Source: Phocaeicola_A sp036804505
Lineage (GTDB): Bacteria; Bacteroidota; Bacteroidia; Bacteroidales; Bacteroidaceae
Reading direction: 5' to 3'
DNA length: 64,000 bases
Assembly: GCA_036804505.1 (NCBI GenBank)
Contig: DAIRSI010000009.1
Coordinates: forward strand, 1 to 64,000
Positions 45,881 through 55,401 of the stretch are shown piece by piece (position 1 is the stretch's first letter; every line of letters starts with the position of its first letter). The position numbers and the translations under genes were made by a program. The notes below the pieces were generated by a model that was given only the letters and a program-made list of their open reading frames with translations, was not told the DNA's origin and did not search any database.

Positions 45881-47434
45881 ATGAATATCTATAAAGATTC
45901 TCTTTTTATATGCCTTTCAATGACGATTGTTCCTTGTCTGGCAAAACCACATGAGGCAGGAAAAGTTCAAAGGCCAAATATACTTTATGTATTCCCTGAC
46001 CAAATGCGTAATTGCGCTATGGGTTTCTGGAGGGAATCTCCATATAGAGATTCTGTAAATTTCCTTGGAGACCCGGTTTATACTCCTAATCTTAACCAAT
46101 TCGCCAAAGAATCCGTTGTACTCACATCTGCTTATAGCAATTGTCCATTAAGCAGTCCTCACCGTGGCTCTTTATTGACCGGAATGTTTCCTGAGAACAG
46201 TGGGGTCTCATTGAACTGTAGATCCGATAATTCTGTCAGTAATATTCGTTGCGATGTGAAGTGCATTAGTGATGTATTGAAGGAAGCCGGTTACAACTGT
46301 GGTTACATAGGGAAATTGCATGTAGATCATCCAACACCTAATGATCCGCAACACCCCGGAAAATATGTAGAAGACCGAATACCTGCATGGGATGCTTATA
46401 CTCCGAAAGAACGTCGTCACGGATTTGATTATTGGTATTCTTATGGAACATTCGATGTTCATAAGCATCCTCATTATTGGGATACAGACGGAAACCGTCA
46501 TGACATCAACGAGTGGTCGCCCAATCATGAAACTGATAAGGCTATCGCTTATTTACAAAACAAGAAACATGAAAGAGATGGCAACAAACCGTTTTTCTTG
46601 GTAGTAAGTTATAATCCACCTCATTCTCCTTACGCTTCTTTGAATGATTGCATGGAAGAAGATTTCAATCTGTATAAAGACAAACCTTTGGACAGTTTGC
46701 TGGTTCGTCCCAATGCTGACAAGACTATGGAAAAAGCAAGGTGTGTCCCTTATTATTTTGCATCGGTGTCGGGTATCGATAGAAATTTTGGAAGACTGTT
46801 GCGAGAACTTAAAAAACTAGGACTTGACAAGAATACACTTGTGATATTCTCTTCTGATCATGGCGAGACTATGTGCAGTCAAGGTGTTGAGGATCCTAAA
46901 AATTCACCTTATACAGAAAGTTTCAATGTCCCTTTCATTGTGCATTTTCCTCAAAAGCTTAAGCCTAGGGTCGAGACAAAATTGATTCTTTCTTCCCCTG
47001 ATATTATGCCGACAATTCTGGGACTTTGCGGACAAGGCCGAAATATTCCCAAAAATGTTGAAGGACGTGATTTTTCAGGTTGGCTTTGTAATTATTCACA
47101 AAAGGTGCCGTTGCGTAAAGGAGCACTTTATATAAAGAATACTGCAGGAGATAAGGATGCTAAAGGAAATGTCATTACTTATTTCCCGGTTTCAAGGGGT
47201 ATTAGAACAGATAGATATACAATGGTTTTTACCATCGATAAGCAGACAATGAGAATGCAGTCCGGATTATTGTATGATGACAAAAATGATCCTTACCAAA
47301 TGCATCCGCTTTCTTTGGAAAATAATGGGTCTTTGATGAATCAGCTTTGCAAGGAAATGGTACCTTTGTTGAAAGAGGCAAATGATCCGTGGTATAAACG
47401 AAAAATATTAAATGACATAATTCCTTATCAATGA
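45881..47434 (+). CDS. S1-family sulfatase, serine type with SxPHR site (PUL2)
   Basis: A 517-residue exported sulfatase (signal peptide about 1-21). The formylglycine signature reads S-S-P-H-R with Ser91 as the residue to be converted; His94 replaces the usual Ser of SxPSR. The first metal site is FPDQM, and the second is SSDHGETM. The substrate is a sulfated PUL2 glycan that cannot be named. It differs strongly from the PUL1 sulfatase and is likely to be in another S1 subfamily. It starts the enzyme half of the PUL2 operon; the lyase gene follows after 4 bp. Confidence 0.87.
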   Translation: MNIYKDSLFICLSMTIVPCLAKPHEAGKVQRPNILYVFPDQMRNCAMGFWRESPYRDSVNFLGDPVYTPNLNQFAKESVVLTSAYSNCPLSSPHRGSLLTGMFPENSGVSLNCRSDNSVSNIRCDVKCISDVLKEAGYNCGYIGKLHVDHPTPNDPQHPGKYVEDRIPAWDAYTPKERRHGFDYWYSYGTFDVHKHPHYWDTDGNRHDINEWSPNHETDKAIAYLQNKKHERDGNKPFFLVVSYNPPHSPYASLNDCMEEDFNLYKDKPLDSLLVRPNADKTMEKARCVPYYFASVSGIDRNFGRLLRELKKLGLDKNTLVIFSSDHGETMCSQGVEDPKNSPYTESFNVPFIVHFPQKLKPRVETKLILSSPDIMPTILGLCGQGRNIPKNVEGRDFSGWLCNYSQKVPLRKGALYIKNTAGDKDAKGNVITYFPVSRGIRTDRYTMVFTIDKQTMRMQSGLLYDDKNDPYQMHPLSLENNGSLMNQLCKEMVPLLKEANDPWYKRKILNDIIPYQ

Positions 47435-47438
47435 AGTT

Positions 47439-49388
47439 ATGAATATATATAAGAAATTAACCGTAGTAGGTTTGTTATTGGCGATTTGTATGACGAGTTC
47501 AGCTTATACTGAACGGAATTTGTTGCAACATGCAGCAAATAAACAGAGCTTACAGGCAGCGTTGGTCATGAACCAGTCGTGGGTGCCTTATCCGGCTTAT
47601 GCCGACCGCGCTTCATGGGACAAATTGTTGGGCGACAGTAAGGATGCTTGCATAGCAAGAGGTGAGAAATATTTGAAATATGAATGGAAAGTCATCAAGG
47701 CTACGGATTATATCGAATATGAGAAGAGCGGAGATCGTAATATCATGCAGAATCCCAACAGCGCAAATAATAACGCCATATCTGCTTTGATGTTGGCCGA
47801 ACTCGCAGAAGGAAAAGGACGGTTTATTCCGCAGCTAGTCAATGGAGCTTTTTTTACCTGCGAAAAGACTTCTTGGGTCTTATCTGCTCATTTGGCAAGT
47901 TACCAGCTGTCACATAAGGCATTGCCGGACTATGATGATGTAGTGATAGACTTGGGTAGTGGTGAAACAGGAGCAATGCTTTCGTGGGCTTATTATTTTT
48001 TTCATGAAGAGTTCGATAAAGTGACTCCTCAGATCAGCAAGAGACTGAAGTATGAAATACTGAAACGTCAGATGGATGCATATATGAACACAAACCGCTA
48101 TTGGTGGATGGCAATCGACTATAAGCCGGGTATGATGATCAACAATTGGAATCCTTGGTGTAACTGCAATGTTTTGCAGAGTTTTCTTCTACTTGAGAAT
48201 GATCCGCAAAAACTTGCTGATGCAGTATACCGAACGATGATGTCCGTTGATAAGTATTTGAATTACGTGAAAGCTGACGGAGGTTGTGAGGAAGGTCCTT
48301 CTTATTGGGATGCTGCTCCAGGCCAACTTTTGGATTATCTGCAGCTGCTTTCTATGGCAACTGGTGGAAAAGTATCAATTTTCAATGATCCAATGGTGAA
48401 AAGAATGGGAGAGTATATTGCTCGTTCTTACGTTGGCAATGATTGGGTTGTCAACTTTGCCGATGCTTCAGCTAAAGGAGGAGGAAATGCACCGCTTATT
48501 TACCGTTACGGAAAAGCTGTAAATAGTCCGTTAATGACGGGATTTGCCACTTATTTGGATAAGAGAAACGATAAAACGGAAAAGGATGGAAAGTATTTGT
48601 CAAACGGGACGGCCGTATTCAGAATGTTACAGACATTATCTGTTAAGAATGAATTGATGCAATCTCAGCAGAAATTCGAATCCCCGCTTTATTCCTGGTA
48701 TCCTGAGACACAGTTTTGTTATATGTCAAATAAGTCCGGCCTTTTTGTGGCAACGAAAGGAGGCAACAATAATGAGAGTCATAATCACAATGATGTAGGT
48801 ACATTTTCAGTTTATTTGAATACTATTCCCATTCTGATCGATGCCGGTGTGGGTACCTATACTCGCCAGACATTCAGCTCGGAACGCTACAATATATGGA
48901 CCATGCAGAGCAATTACCATAATTTGCCGATGATAAACGGAATACCCCAGAATTTCGGTGGAGAATATAAAGCCTCGGGTGCCAACTTCAGTCCTTCGTC
49001 CATGACTTATTCAGCTAACATAGCAACGGCCTATCCTAAAGAGGCTGAAGTATCGAGTTGGGTTCGCTCTTGTGTACTGAAAAAAGGAGAAGTGGTTGTG
49101 AAAGATGTCTTTACACTAAAATCCGCTAAGAAGTACAATCAAGTGAATTTCCTTACTTGGGGTGATGTGGATATTTCCAGACCGGGAGTTGTCATCATTT
49201 CAGTTCAGGGGCAAAAAGCAAGTCTTCAATATGAAAAAGATAAATTTGAAATTCACAAAGAAACCGTTAAATTAACAGATCCGCGGCTCTCAAATGTTTG
49301 GGGCAGCGAAGTGTACAGAGTGGTCCTTACATCAAGACAATTGGATACAAACGGTTCTTATACCTATATTATTAAGTCAGTTAAATGA
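47439..49388 (+). CDS. Heparinase II/III-like polysaccharide lyase A (PUL2)
   Basis: A 649-residue exported lyase (signal peptide about 1-22). The N-terminal half is an alpha/alpha toroid with NNWNPWCNCNVL and GGCEEGPSYWDAAPG, which hold the catalytic Asn and Tyr regions. The C-terminal half is a heparinase II/III beta-sandwich with HNHNDVGTFSVYLN. These are marks of the PL12/PL21/PL33-type superfamily; which family applies needs a profile search. It would cleave a uronate-containing chain by beta-elimination and produce ends suited to the GH88 enzyme. The GH88 start overlaps its stop codon by 4 bases. Confidence 0.83.
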   Translation: MNIYKKLTVVGLLLAICMTSSAYTERNLLQHAANKQSLQAALVMNQSWVPYPAYADRASWDKLLGDSKDACIARGEKYLKYEWKVIKATDYIEYEKSGDRNIMQNPNSANNNAISALMLAELAEGKGRFIPQLVNGAFFTCEKTSWVLSAHLASYQLSHKALPDYDDVVIDLGSGETGAMLSWAYYFFHEEFDKVTPQISKRLKYEILKRQMDAYMNTNRYWWMAIDYKPGMMINNWNPWCNCNVLQSFLLLENDPQKLADAVYRTMMSVDKYLNYVKADGGCEEGPSYWDAAPGQLLDYLQLLSMATGGKVSIFNDPMVKRMGEYIARSYVGNDWVVNFADASAKGGGNAPLIYRYGKAVNSPLMTGFATYLDKRNDKTEKDGKYLSNGTAVFRMLQTLSVKNELMQSQQKFESPLYSWYPETQFCYMSNKSGLFVATKGGNNNESHNHNDVGTFSVYLNTIPILIDAGVGTYTRQTFSSERYNIWTMQSNYHNLPMINGIPQNFGGEYKASGANFSPSSMTYSANIATAYPKEAEVSSWVRSCVLKKGEVVVKDVFTLKSAKKYNQVNFLTWGDVDISRPGVVIISVQGQKASLQYEKDKFEIHKETVKLTDPRLSNVWGSEVYRVVLTSRQLDTNGSYTYIIKSVK

Positions 49389-50602
49389 ATGTTATGAAAA
49401 AAATTGCAATTCTGGTTCTTTCTCTTTTGACTTTTGTCCAGTATGGAAATGCAGGAAATAAAAGAGATAACTTTATAGAGAATAATGTGACATTTGCCAC
49501 AAAACAGATAGGCAAAGAAATCTCTATTATAGAAAAAAAAGGGAAATTTATCAATCCGGTCACTTTGGATAAAAAAGGAAAAGTTTTTTATTGTGATTAT
49601 GCCGACTGGCGGAGCGGCTTCTTCCCGGGAAGTATCTGGTATCTGTATGAGCTGACGGGGAATCCGAAATATAGTGCGTTGGCCGACAAATATATCTGGA
49701 ACATAGAGTCTGCCAAGAATCTGACATGGCATCATGATATCGGGTTTATCATTAATTGTAGTTTCGGAAATGGTTATCAACTGACTAAGAATGAGGCCTA
49801 CAAGGATGTTATTGTTACAGCTGCTAAATCTTTATCGACCCGTTTCAGAGAGCATGCCGGTGTCATCCAGTCTTGGAATGTCACAGGAAACAGTTGGCAG
49901 GCGACAAAAGGATGGCAGTGTCCTGTCATCATAGACAATATGATGAATCTGGAGTTGCTTTTCAAGGCAACGGAATTTACCGGAGACTCTACATTTTACA
50001 AGATTGCGGTGTCTCATGCCGACAGAACTTTGAAAGAGCATTTCAGGCCTGATGGGAGCTGCTATCATGTCGTGGATTATGACTTGAAAACCGGAGAGGT
50101 GCGCCATCGCCAGACGGCACAGGGTTATGCGGATGAATCAGTCTGGAGTCGTGGTCAGGCATGGGCAGTGTATGGATTTGCCATGTGCTATGAAAAAACA
50201 GGACAAAAGAAATATTTAGACCAAGCTCTGAAAACTTTCAATTTCATGAAGAATCATGTCCGCATGCCGGCAGATTGTATCCCTTATTGGGATATGGATG
50301 CTCCACAAATACCGAATGAACCTCGGGATGTGTCAACAGCCAGTTGCATGGCTGCAGCCCTTTATCGTATCTACCAGCTTGATTTGCCTGATGGCTTGCA
50401 ATATAAGGAGTATGCCGATAAGATTATGAAGTCTTTGTCCACTCCTGCTTATCGTGCCAAATTAGGAACGAACGGGAACTTTTTGCTGATGCATTCTGTA
50501 GGCAGCATTCCTCACCATTCGGAAGTGGATGTTCCGTTGAATTATGCCGATTACTACTTTTTGGAAGCATTGACTTTAAAGAAAAAAATAGAAAATAAAT
50601 AG
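49385..50602 (+). CDS. GH88 unsaturated glucuronyl hydrolase
   Basis: A 405-residue exported enzyme (signal peptide about 1-23) that removes the unsaturated uronic acid left at the non-reducing end by lyases. The alpha/alpha barrel carries the two expected aspartates, Asp118 in HHDIGF and Asp184 in IIDNMMNLE, together with WSRGQAWAVYGFA. The ATG at 49385 overlaps the upstream stop (ATGA), which supports this start over the ATG at 49394. It is the only GH88 in the window and could process lyase products of both PULs. The specificity for sulfated or unsulfated disaccharides is not predictable. Confidence 0.92.
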   Translation: MNVMKKIAILVLSLLTFVQYGNAGNKRDNFIENNVTFATKQIGKEISIIEKKGKFINPVTLDKKGKVFYCDYADWRSGFFPGSIWYLYELTGNPKYSALADKYIWNIESAKNLTWHHDIGFIINCSFGNGYQLTKNEAYKDVIVTAAKSLSTRFREHAGVIQSWNVTGNSWQATKGWQCPVIIDNMMNLELLFKATEFTGDSTFYKIAVSHADRTLKEHFRPDGSCYHVVDYDLKTGEVRHRQTAQGYADESVWSRGQAWAVYGFAMCYEKTGQKKYLDQALKTFNFMKNHVRMPADCIPYWDMDAPQIPNEPRDVSTASCMAAALYRIYQLDLPDGLQYKEYADKIMKSLSTPAYRAKLGTNGNFLLMHSVGSIPHHSEVDVPLNYADYYFLEALTLKKKIENK

Positions 50603-50615
50603 TTCTTCAATAGCC

Positions 50616-53078
50616 ATGAAATACATCATATTAACAAGTTTACTGGTTGTCAGTACAGCTCTTTTTGCTCAGAAGACGGATCCTCGGATACCATCTTCAA
50701 AAGATTTGGTTACCTATAAGCATCCCAAAAATGTCATTTATCACAAGGGATGGATAGATTTTAACAAAAACGGAAAGATGGACGTTTATGAAAATCCTAA
50801 AGCAGAGATAAATGACAGGATAGATGATTTGTTGAGTCAGATGACTTTGGAAGAAAAAACCTGTCAGATGGTAACTCTGTATGGTTATAAAAGAATTCTG
50901 AAAGACGATCTTCCCACTCCTGAATGGAAGAAAGCTCTTTGGAAAGATGGAGTAGGAGCTATTGACGAACATCTTAACGGATTCATTCAATGGGGTGAAA
51001 AGCCTTCGGATAATCCTTTTGTGTGGCCGGCTTCACGTCATGCGTGGGCATTGAATGAAGTTCAGCGTTTCTTTATTGAACAGACTCGATTAGGTATTCC
51101 TACTGATTTTACAAATGAAGGAATCAGGGGGATTGAAAGCTATAAAGCTACCAATTTTCCTACCCAGTTGGGACTTGGGCATACATGGAACCGTTCTCTC
51201 ATCCATAAAGTGGGAGAGATAACCGGACATGAAGCTCGTTTATTGGGATATACAAATGTCTATGCTCCTATTTTGGATGTAGGGCGTGACCAGAGATGGG
51301 GACGTTACGAAGAAGTTTACGGTGAAAGTCCGTATCTGGTAGCCGAACTGGGAATACAAATGGCAAAGGGTTTGCAGAAGGATCATCAGGTAGCATCTAC
51401 GGCCAAGCATTTTGTTGCTTACAGTAATAATAAAGGAGCCAGGGAAGGTATGGCCCGAGATGATCCGCAAATGTCACCTCGTGAAGTGGAAAATATTCAT
51501 GTTTATCCTTTTAAGAGAGTGATTGGTGAAGCCGGTATTCTTGGTGTCATGGCATCCTATAATGATTATGATGGTTTCCCTATAGCCGGCAGTTATTACT
51601 GGCTTACGGAACGTCTTCGCAAAGAATTCGGCTTTTTGGGTTATGTGGTGTCCGATAGTGATGCTGTGGAATATCTGTTTTCCAAGCATGCTACGGCAGA
51701 GGATATGAAAGAGGCTGTCCGCCAGTGTGTGGAAGCAGGCTTGAATGTGCGTTGCACTTTCCGTTCTCCAGATTCTTATGTATTGCCTTTGAGGGAATTA
51801 ATCAAAGAGGGCAAGTTAGATATGAAAACTGTTGACAGTCGCGTTCGTGATATTCTTCGGGTGAAGTTTCTTGTAGGTCTGTTCGATTCTCCCTATCAGA
51901 CTCAGTTGCAGGAAGCAGATAAAGTGGTTAACGATGAGGAAAACCAGAAAGTAGCACTTCAGGCCTCCCGTGAAGCTATCGTATTGCTCAAGAACCAGAA
52001 TAATCTTCTTCCGTTGGATTTCTCAAAATTGAAGAGAATTGCCGTTTGTGGTCCTAATGCAGACGAAAAGTCTTTTGCTCTTACCCATTACGGACCTTTG
52101 GCAGTAGACGTTACTACTGTATATCAGGGTATACGTGAGAAAGCGGGAGCTGCAACGGACGTTGTTTATACAAAGGGATGTAATTTGGTCGATGAACATT
52201 GGCCTGAATCCGAAATTATGGATTATCCTTTGACATCCGATGAACAGGCTGAAATAAACAAGGCCGTTGAAAATGTATCCAAAAGTGATGTAGCTGTAGT
52301 TGTATTGGGCGGTGGTATCAGGACTTGCGGTGAAAACAAATCTCGTTCCAGCCTTAATCTTCCCGGCCGTCAGTTGGATTTATTAAAAGCCGTCTATGCT
52401 ACAGGTAAGCCGGTTATTCTTGTCTTGATTAACGGGCGTCCTTTGTCAATCAATTGGGCGGATAAGTTTGTACCGGCTATTGTAGAAGCATGGTACCCGG
52501 GCTCACAAGGAGGAAAAGCCATCGCAGATGTGCTTGGCGGAGACTATAATCCGGGAGGAAAGCTCACTGTTACTTTCCCTAAATCCGTAGGACAAATACC
52601 TTTTAATTTTCCTGCGAAACCTTATTCTCAGGTAGACGGAGGAATTCATGCCGGGGCGAAAGGGGATATGACCAGAGTAAACGGTCCGCTATATCCGTTT
52701 GGTTATGGTTTGAGTTATACTACTTTTGAATATGCCGATTTAAATGTCACTCCTTCCAAAATGTTAGGACAACAGCCTGTCAATGTCAGCTTCGTTGTTA
52801 AAAATACAGGAACTCGTGAAGGAGATGAAGTCGTTCAGCTATATATTCGTGATGTAGTCAGTTCGGTAACCACCTATGAAAAACGTTTGGTGGGTTTTGA
52901 GAGGATTCATCTCAAGGCAGGTGAATCGAAACAAATTGAATTGACTGTTAATCCCCGTGATATGCAACTGCTGAATGCACAAAATAAATGGGTAATAGAA
53001 CCGGGCATGTTTCATGTGATGGTAGGGGCTTCTTCCGAGGATATTCGCTTGAAAGGACAGTTCGAAGCTATTAATTAA
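50616..53078 (+). CDS. GH3-family beta-glycosidase
   Basis: An 820-residue exported exo-glycosidase (signal peptide about 1-18). It has an N-terminal TIM barrel with KHF at residues 264-266 and the nucleophile Asp347 in GYVVSDSDA, an alpha/beta sandwich domain with GGGIRTCGENKSRSSL, and a C-terminal fibronectin-III-like domain. An EF-hand-like loop, DFNKNGKMDVYE, lies near residues 48-59, as in many Bacteroides GH3 enzymes. It probably removes beta-linked glucose, xylose or similar residues from PUL2 oligosaccharides; the sugar cannot be specified. Confidence 0.9.
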   Translation: MKYIILTSLLVVSTALFAQKTDPRIPSSKDLVTYKHPKNVIYHKGWIDFNKNGKMDVYENPKAEINDRIDDLLSQMTLEEKTCQMVTLYGYKRILKDDLPTPEWKKALWKDGVGAIDEHLNGFIQWGEKPSDNPFVWPASRHAWALNEVQRFFIEQTRLGIPTDFTNEGIRGIESYKATNFPTQLGLGHTWNRSLIHKVGEITGHEARLLGYTNVYAPILDVGRDQRWGRYEEVYGESPYLVAELGIQMAKGLQKDHQVASTAKHFVAYSNNKGAREGMARDDPQMSPREVENIHVYPFKRVIGEAGILGVMASYNDYDGFPIAGSYYWLTERLRKEFGFLGYVVSDSDAVEYLFSKHATAEDMKEAVRQCVEAGLNVRCTFRSPDSYVLPLRELIKEGKLDMKTVDSRVRDILRVKFLVGLFDSPYQTQLQEADKVVNDEENQKVALQASREAIVLLKNQNNLLPLDFSKLKRIAVCGPNADEKSFALTHYGPLAVDVTTVYQGIREKAGAATDVVYTKGCNLVDEHWPESEIMDYPLTSDEQAEINKAVENVSKSDVAVVVLGGGIRTCGENKSRSSLNLPGRQLDLLKAVYATGKPVILVLINGRPLSINWADKFVPAIVEAWYPGSQGGKAIADVLGGDYNPGGKLTVTFPKSVGQIPFNFPAKPYSQVDGGIHAGAKGDMTRVNGPLYPFGYGLSYTTFEYADLNVTPSKMLGQQPVNVSFVVKNTGTREGDEVVQLYIRDVVSSVTTYEKRLVGFERIHLKAGESKQIELTVNPRDMQLLNAQNKWVIEPGMFHVMVGASSEDIRLKGQFEAIN

Positions 53079-53084
53079 TTGGTT

Positions 53085-54932
53085 ATGACAAGATCGAGAA
53101 TATTTTTCTTTATTGTTTTTTGTCTGTTCTTTTCAGTTTCATGTTCTTCCTCCAATGAAGAGTCGAAAGTGAAAAAAGTGACAATTGAAAATATTGTACT
53201 GCCCGATCATCCACGTTTGCTGTTCCCAAAGAGTGAAGAAAAAGCACTTTTCACTCTGATAAAGAAAGATGAAATAGCCGGGGGATTATCTGATTTACTG
53301 AGGAAACAGGCTGATGCTTTATTGGCTACAGAACAGATACCTTTCAGTAAAATGCAACTCTCAACATCCCGTGAATATGTGTATAGATTGTTCACTTTGT
53401 CTTTGGCATTTCGTATTTACGGAGATAAGAAATATGCTGATAAAGTGAATGAAACATTACTATGGGTATGCAGTTATCCAAATTGGAACCAAAGCCATTA
53501 TTTGGATACAGCCGAAATGACGACTGCCGTGGCCATTGCCTATGATTGGCTGTTTGATGTCCTTCCGCAGTCTGCAAAAGATATGGTAAAGAAAAGTATT
53601 CGTGATCAGGCTCTTCTTCCTGTGAGCGATGAATATGATAAAGGCAATTCGGAGAGTTGGGCAAAAAGAGAAACCAATTGGAATGTAGTCTGCAATTCAG
53701 GAATGGTTCTTGGAGCTTTGGCGGTAGCCGAGGATTATCCGGTATTGACCGCCAAGATTATTGCCAATGCGCCTAAGTATATGCCTAATTGCCTCAAGCA
53801 TTTTGCTCCGGATGGAGTTTGTTATGAGGGTCCGGGTTATTGGGGGTATACCAATATATATCTGGCCATGTATATAAAGGTTATGGATGACTTGTTCGGA
53901 AATGATAAAGGTATTTCTTCCATGTCCGGAATTGGCAAAACGGCTTCCTATTATGTCCATAGTCTGAGTCCTTCCGGTAAAATATTCAACTTTGCCGATG
54001 CCGGTAATTATCATGCCGATCTTCAGGCTTTGCCGTGCCTTCTGCTTTTTGGGGAAAAATATAATCAGGCAGATGTCACTACATGGTGCAGAGCACAGTT
54101 GAAAGAAATCATCCGTAACGGTTCAGCTCCGCGTTGGCATTTCTTCTTGTCGTTGCCTTGGTTGGGCAAGGCTGTAGCAGAAACGAGTTATGATTATCCG
54201 TTACTGGAAACATATCATGGAATCAATGACATTCTCGTATTCAACGGTAAAAGAAATATAAGTAAGTCGCTCTTTCTCATCGCTAAAGGAGCCGATCCGG
54301 ATATGGCACACCAACAACTGGATGGAGGGACTTTCATTATCGAGTCAGAAGGCATTCGTTGGACGGAAGATTTGGGATCGGATAATTATTCTCTCCCCGG
54401 TTTTTGGGATTATCGTCCTGATGGTCAGCGGTGGAATTATTTTCTGAATACCAATCTTTCTCATAATACAATCAACATAGACGGAAAGATACAATACTCC
54501 GGAGGAACGGCTCATTTGGTTGAGGAGCAGAAAAATAGCAGTCAGCCTTACGCCTGTTTGGATATGAGCAGCCTGTATAAGAACCAGGCGACGAAAGTGA
54601 TTCGCCGGTTTCAATTATTGAATGATGCAACAATGGAAATCCAAGATGAAGTTTCTTTGAACGATTCTTCTTCGCAACTTTATTGGCAGGTACTGACTAA
54701 AGCAACTGTGACTTTGAGTGGCAGTGTGGCTCAACTATCCACGAATGGCAAGAGTATCTACTTTAAAATAAAACAGCCTGTCAATGCGGTCTTTTCCGTG
54801 AAACCCGCTCTCTCCAATTCTGATGGAGAAAAACAACTGAGCGGGATAACGATCTTGCAATGCCATGTCAATCCAAATACTGTGGACAACAGAATCACAA
54901 TACGAGTCAGCAGTGATAGGAATAATTTATAA
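53085..54932 (+). CDS. Heparinase II/III-like polysaccharide lyase B, lipoprotein (PUL2)
   Basis: A 615-residue lipoprotein (lipobox SVSC, Cys22). An alpha/alpha toroid contains AIAYDWLFDVLP, RETNWNVVCNSGMV and GVCYEGPGYWGYTN. The C-terminal beta-sandwich starts near AHQQLDGGTFIIESEG, a heparinase II/III mark. It differs from lyase A (47439-49388) in length, anchoring and sequence, so the operon encodes two distinct lyases. A PL35- or PL37-like family is possible but unproved. The frame opens with a TTG at 53079, but the ATG at 53085 begins the signal peptide. It is the last gene of PUL2. Confidence 0.8.
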   Translation: MTRSRIFFFIVFCLFFSVSCSSSNEESKVKKVTIENIVLPDHPRLLFPKSEEKALFTLIKKDEIAGGLSDLLRKQADALLATEQIPFSKMQLSTSREYVYRLFTLSLAFRIYGDKKYADKVNETLLWVCSYPNWNQSHYLDTAEMTTAVAIAYDWLFDVLPQSAKDMVKKSIRDQALLPVSDEYDKGNSESWAKRETNWNVVCNSGMVLGALAVAEDYPVLTAKIIANAPKYMPNCLKHFAPDGVCYEGPGYWGYTNIYLAMYIKVMDDLFGNDKGISSMSGIGKTASYYVHSLSPSGKIFNFADAGNYHADLQALPCLLLFGEKYNQADVTTWCRAQLKEIIRNGSAPRWHFFLSLPWLGKAVAETSYDYPLLETYHGINDILVFNGKRNISKSLFLIAKGADPDMAHQQLDGGTFIIESEGIRWTEDLGSDNYSLPGFWDYRPDGQRWNYFLNTNLSHNTINIDGKIQYSGGTAHLVEEQKNSSQPYACLDMSSLYKNQATKVIRRFQLLNDATMEIQDEVSLNDSSSQLYWQVLTKATVTLSGSVAQLSTNGKSIYFKIKQPVNAVFSVKPALSNSDGEKQLSGITILQCHVNPNTVDNRITIRVSSDRNNL

Positions 54933-54992
54933 AAGCACTTACAATAAAGCATTTTAGGTAAAGAAGATTGGTGGGATGATACTGGAAGCGGA

Positions 54993-55379
54993 CTATTTTT
55001 CTAACTGATGTCCGCTTTCAGTCCAACCTTTAATACCTTTGTCCAGATTGTAAACACGAAAACCCATTTGGACGAGTTTATATGCTGCGATTTTGCTTCT
55101 TCTTCCGCTTTTGCAATAAACGGCTACAGCCTTGTCTTTTGACAAAAACTCTTTGGAAATAGAATCAAACTTTTCATTGAGGACATTGATATTCAAAGCA
55201 CCGTGAATATGGCCTTCCGAATATTCCAGCTCTGTGCGGGTATCTACGACCTGTACGGAATCGCTGCTGATTATTTTGTTGAATTCATCGGATGTGACAG
55301 TCGTAAATTCTTTTTTTTGTTGGCATGCCAGCAGACAAAGAATATTCAATGCAAGAATAAAGCTAAAAATGGTTCTCAT
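54993..55379 (-). CDS. Rhodanese-domain lipoprotein
   Basis: A 128-residue exported protein with a lipobox-like LLAC (Cys19) and one rhodanese domain (about 30-125). The active-site loop is CKSGRRSK, with the catalytic cysteine in VAVYCKSG. The family transfers sulfane sulfur or handles thiols; many periplasmic members have no known donor. It lies 22 bp after the NigD-like gene and is the last gene of the minus-strand run. Confidence 0.85.
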   Translation of the reverse strand: MRTIFSFILALNILCLLACQQKKEFTTVTSDEFNKIISSDSVQVVDTRTELEYSEGHIHGALNINVLNEKFDSISKEFLSKDKAVAVYCKSGRRSKIAAYKLVQMGFRVYNLDKGIKGWTESGHQLEK

Positions 55380-55401
55380 AATTTTATTTGTGGTAGTAGG
55401 G

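Noticed and set aside
19013..54932. Conjugative or insertion element carrying the PULs
   Set aside because: No transposase, integrase, relaxase or terminal repeats were seen at either edge, so any transfer would have been by an unmarked recombination event.
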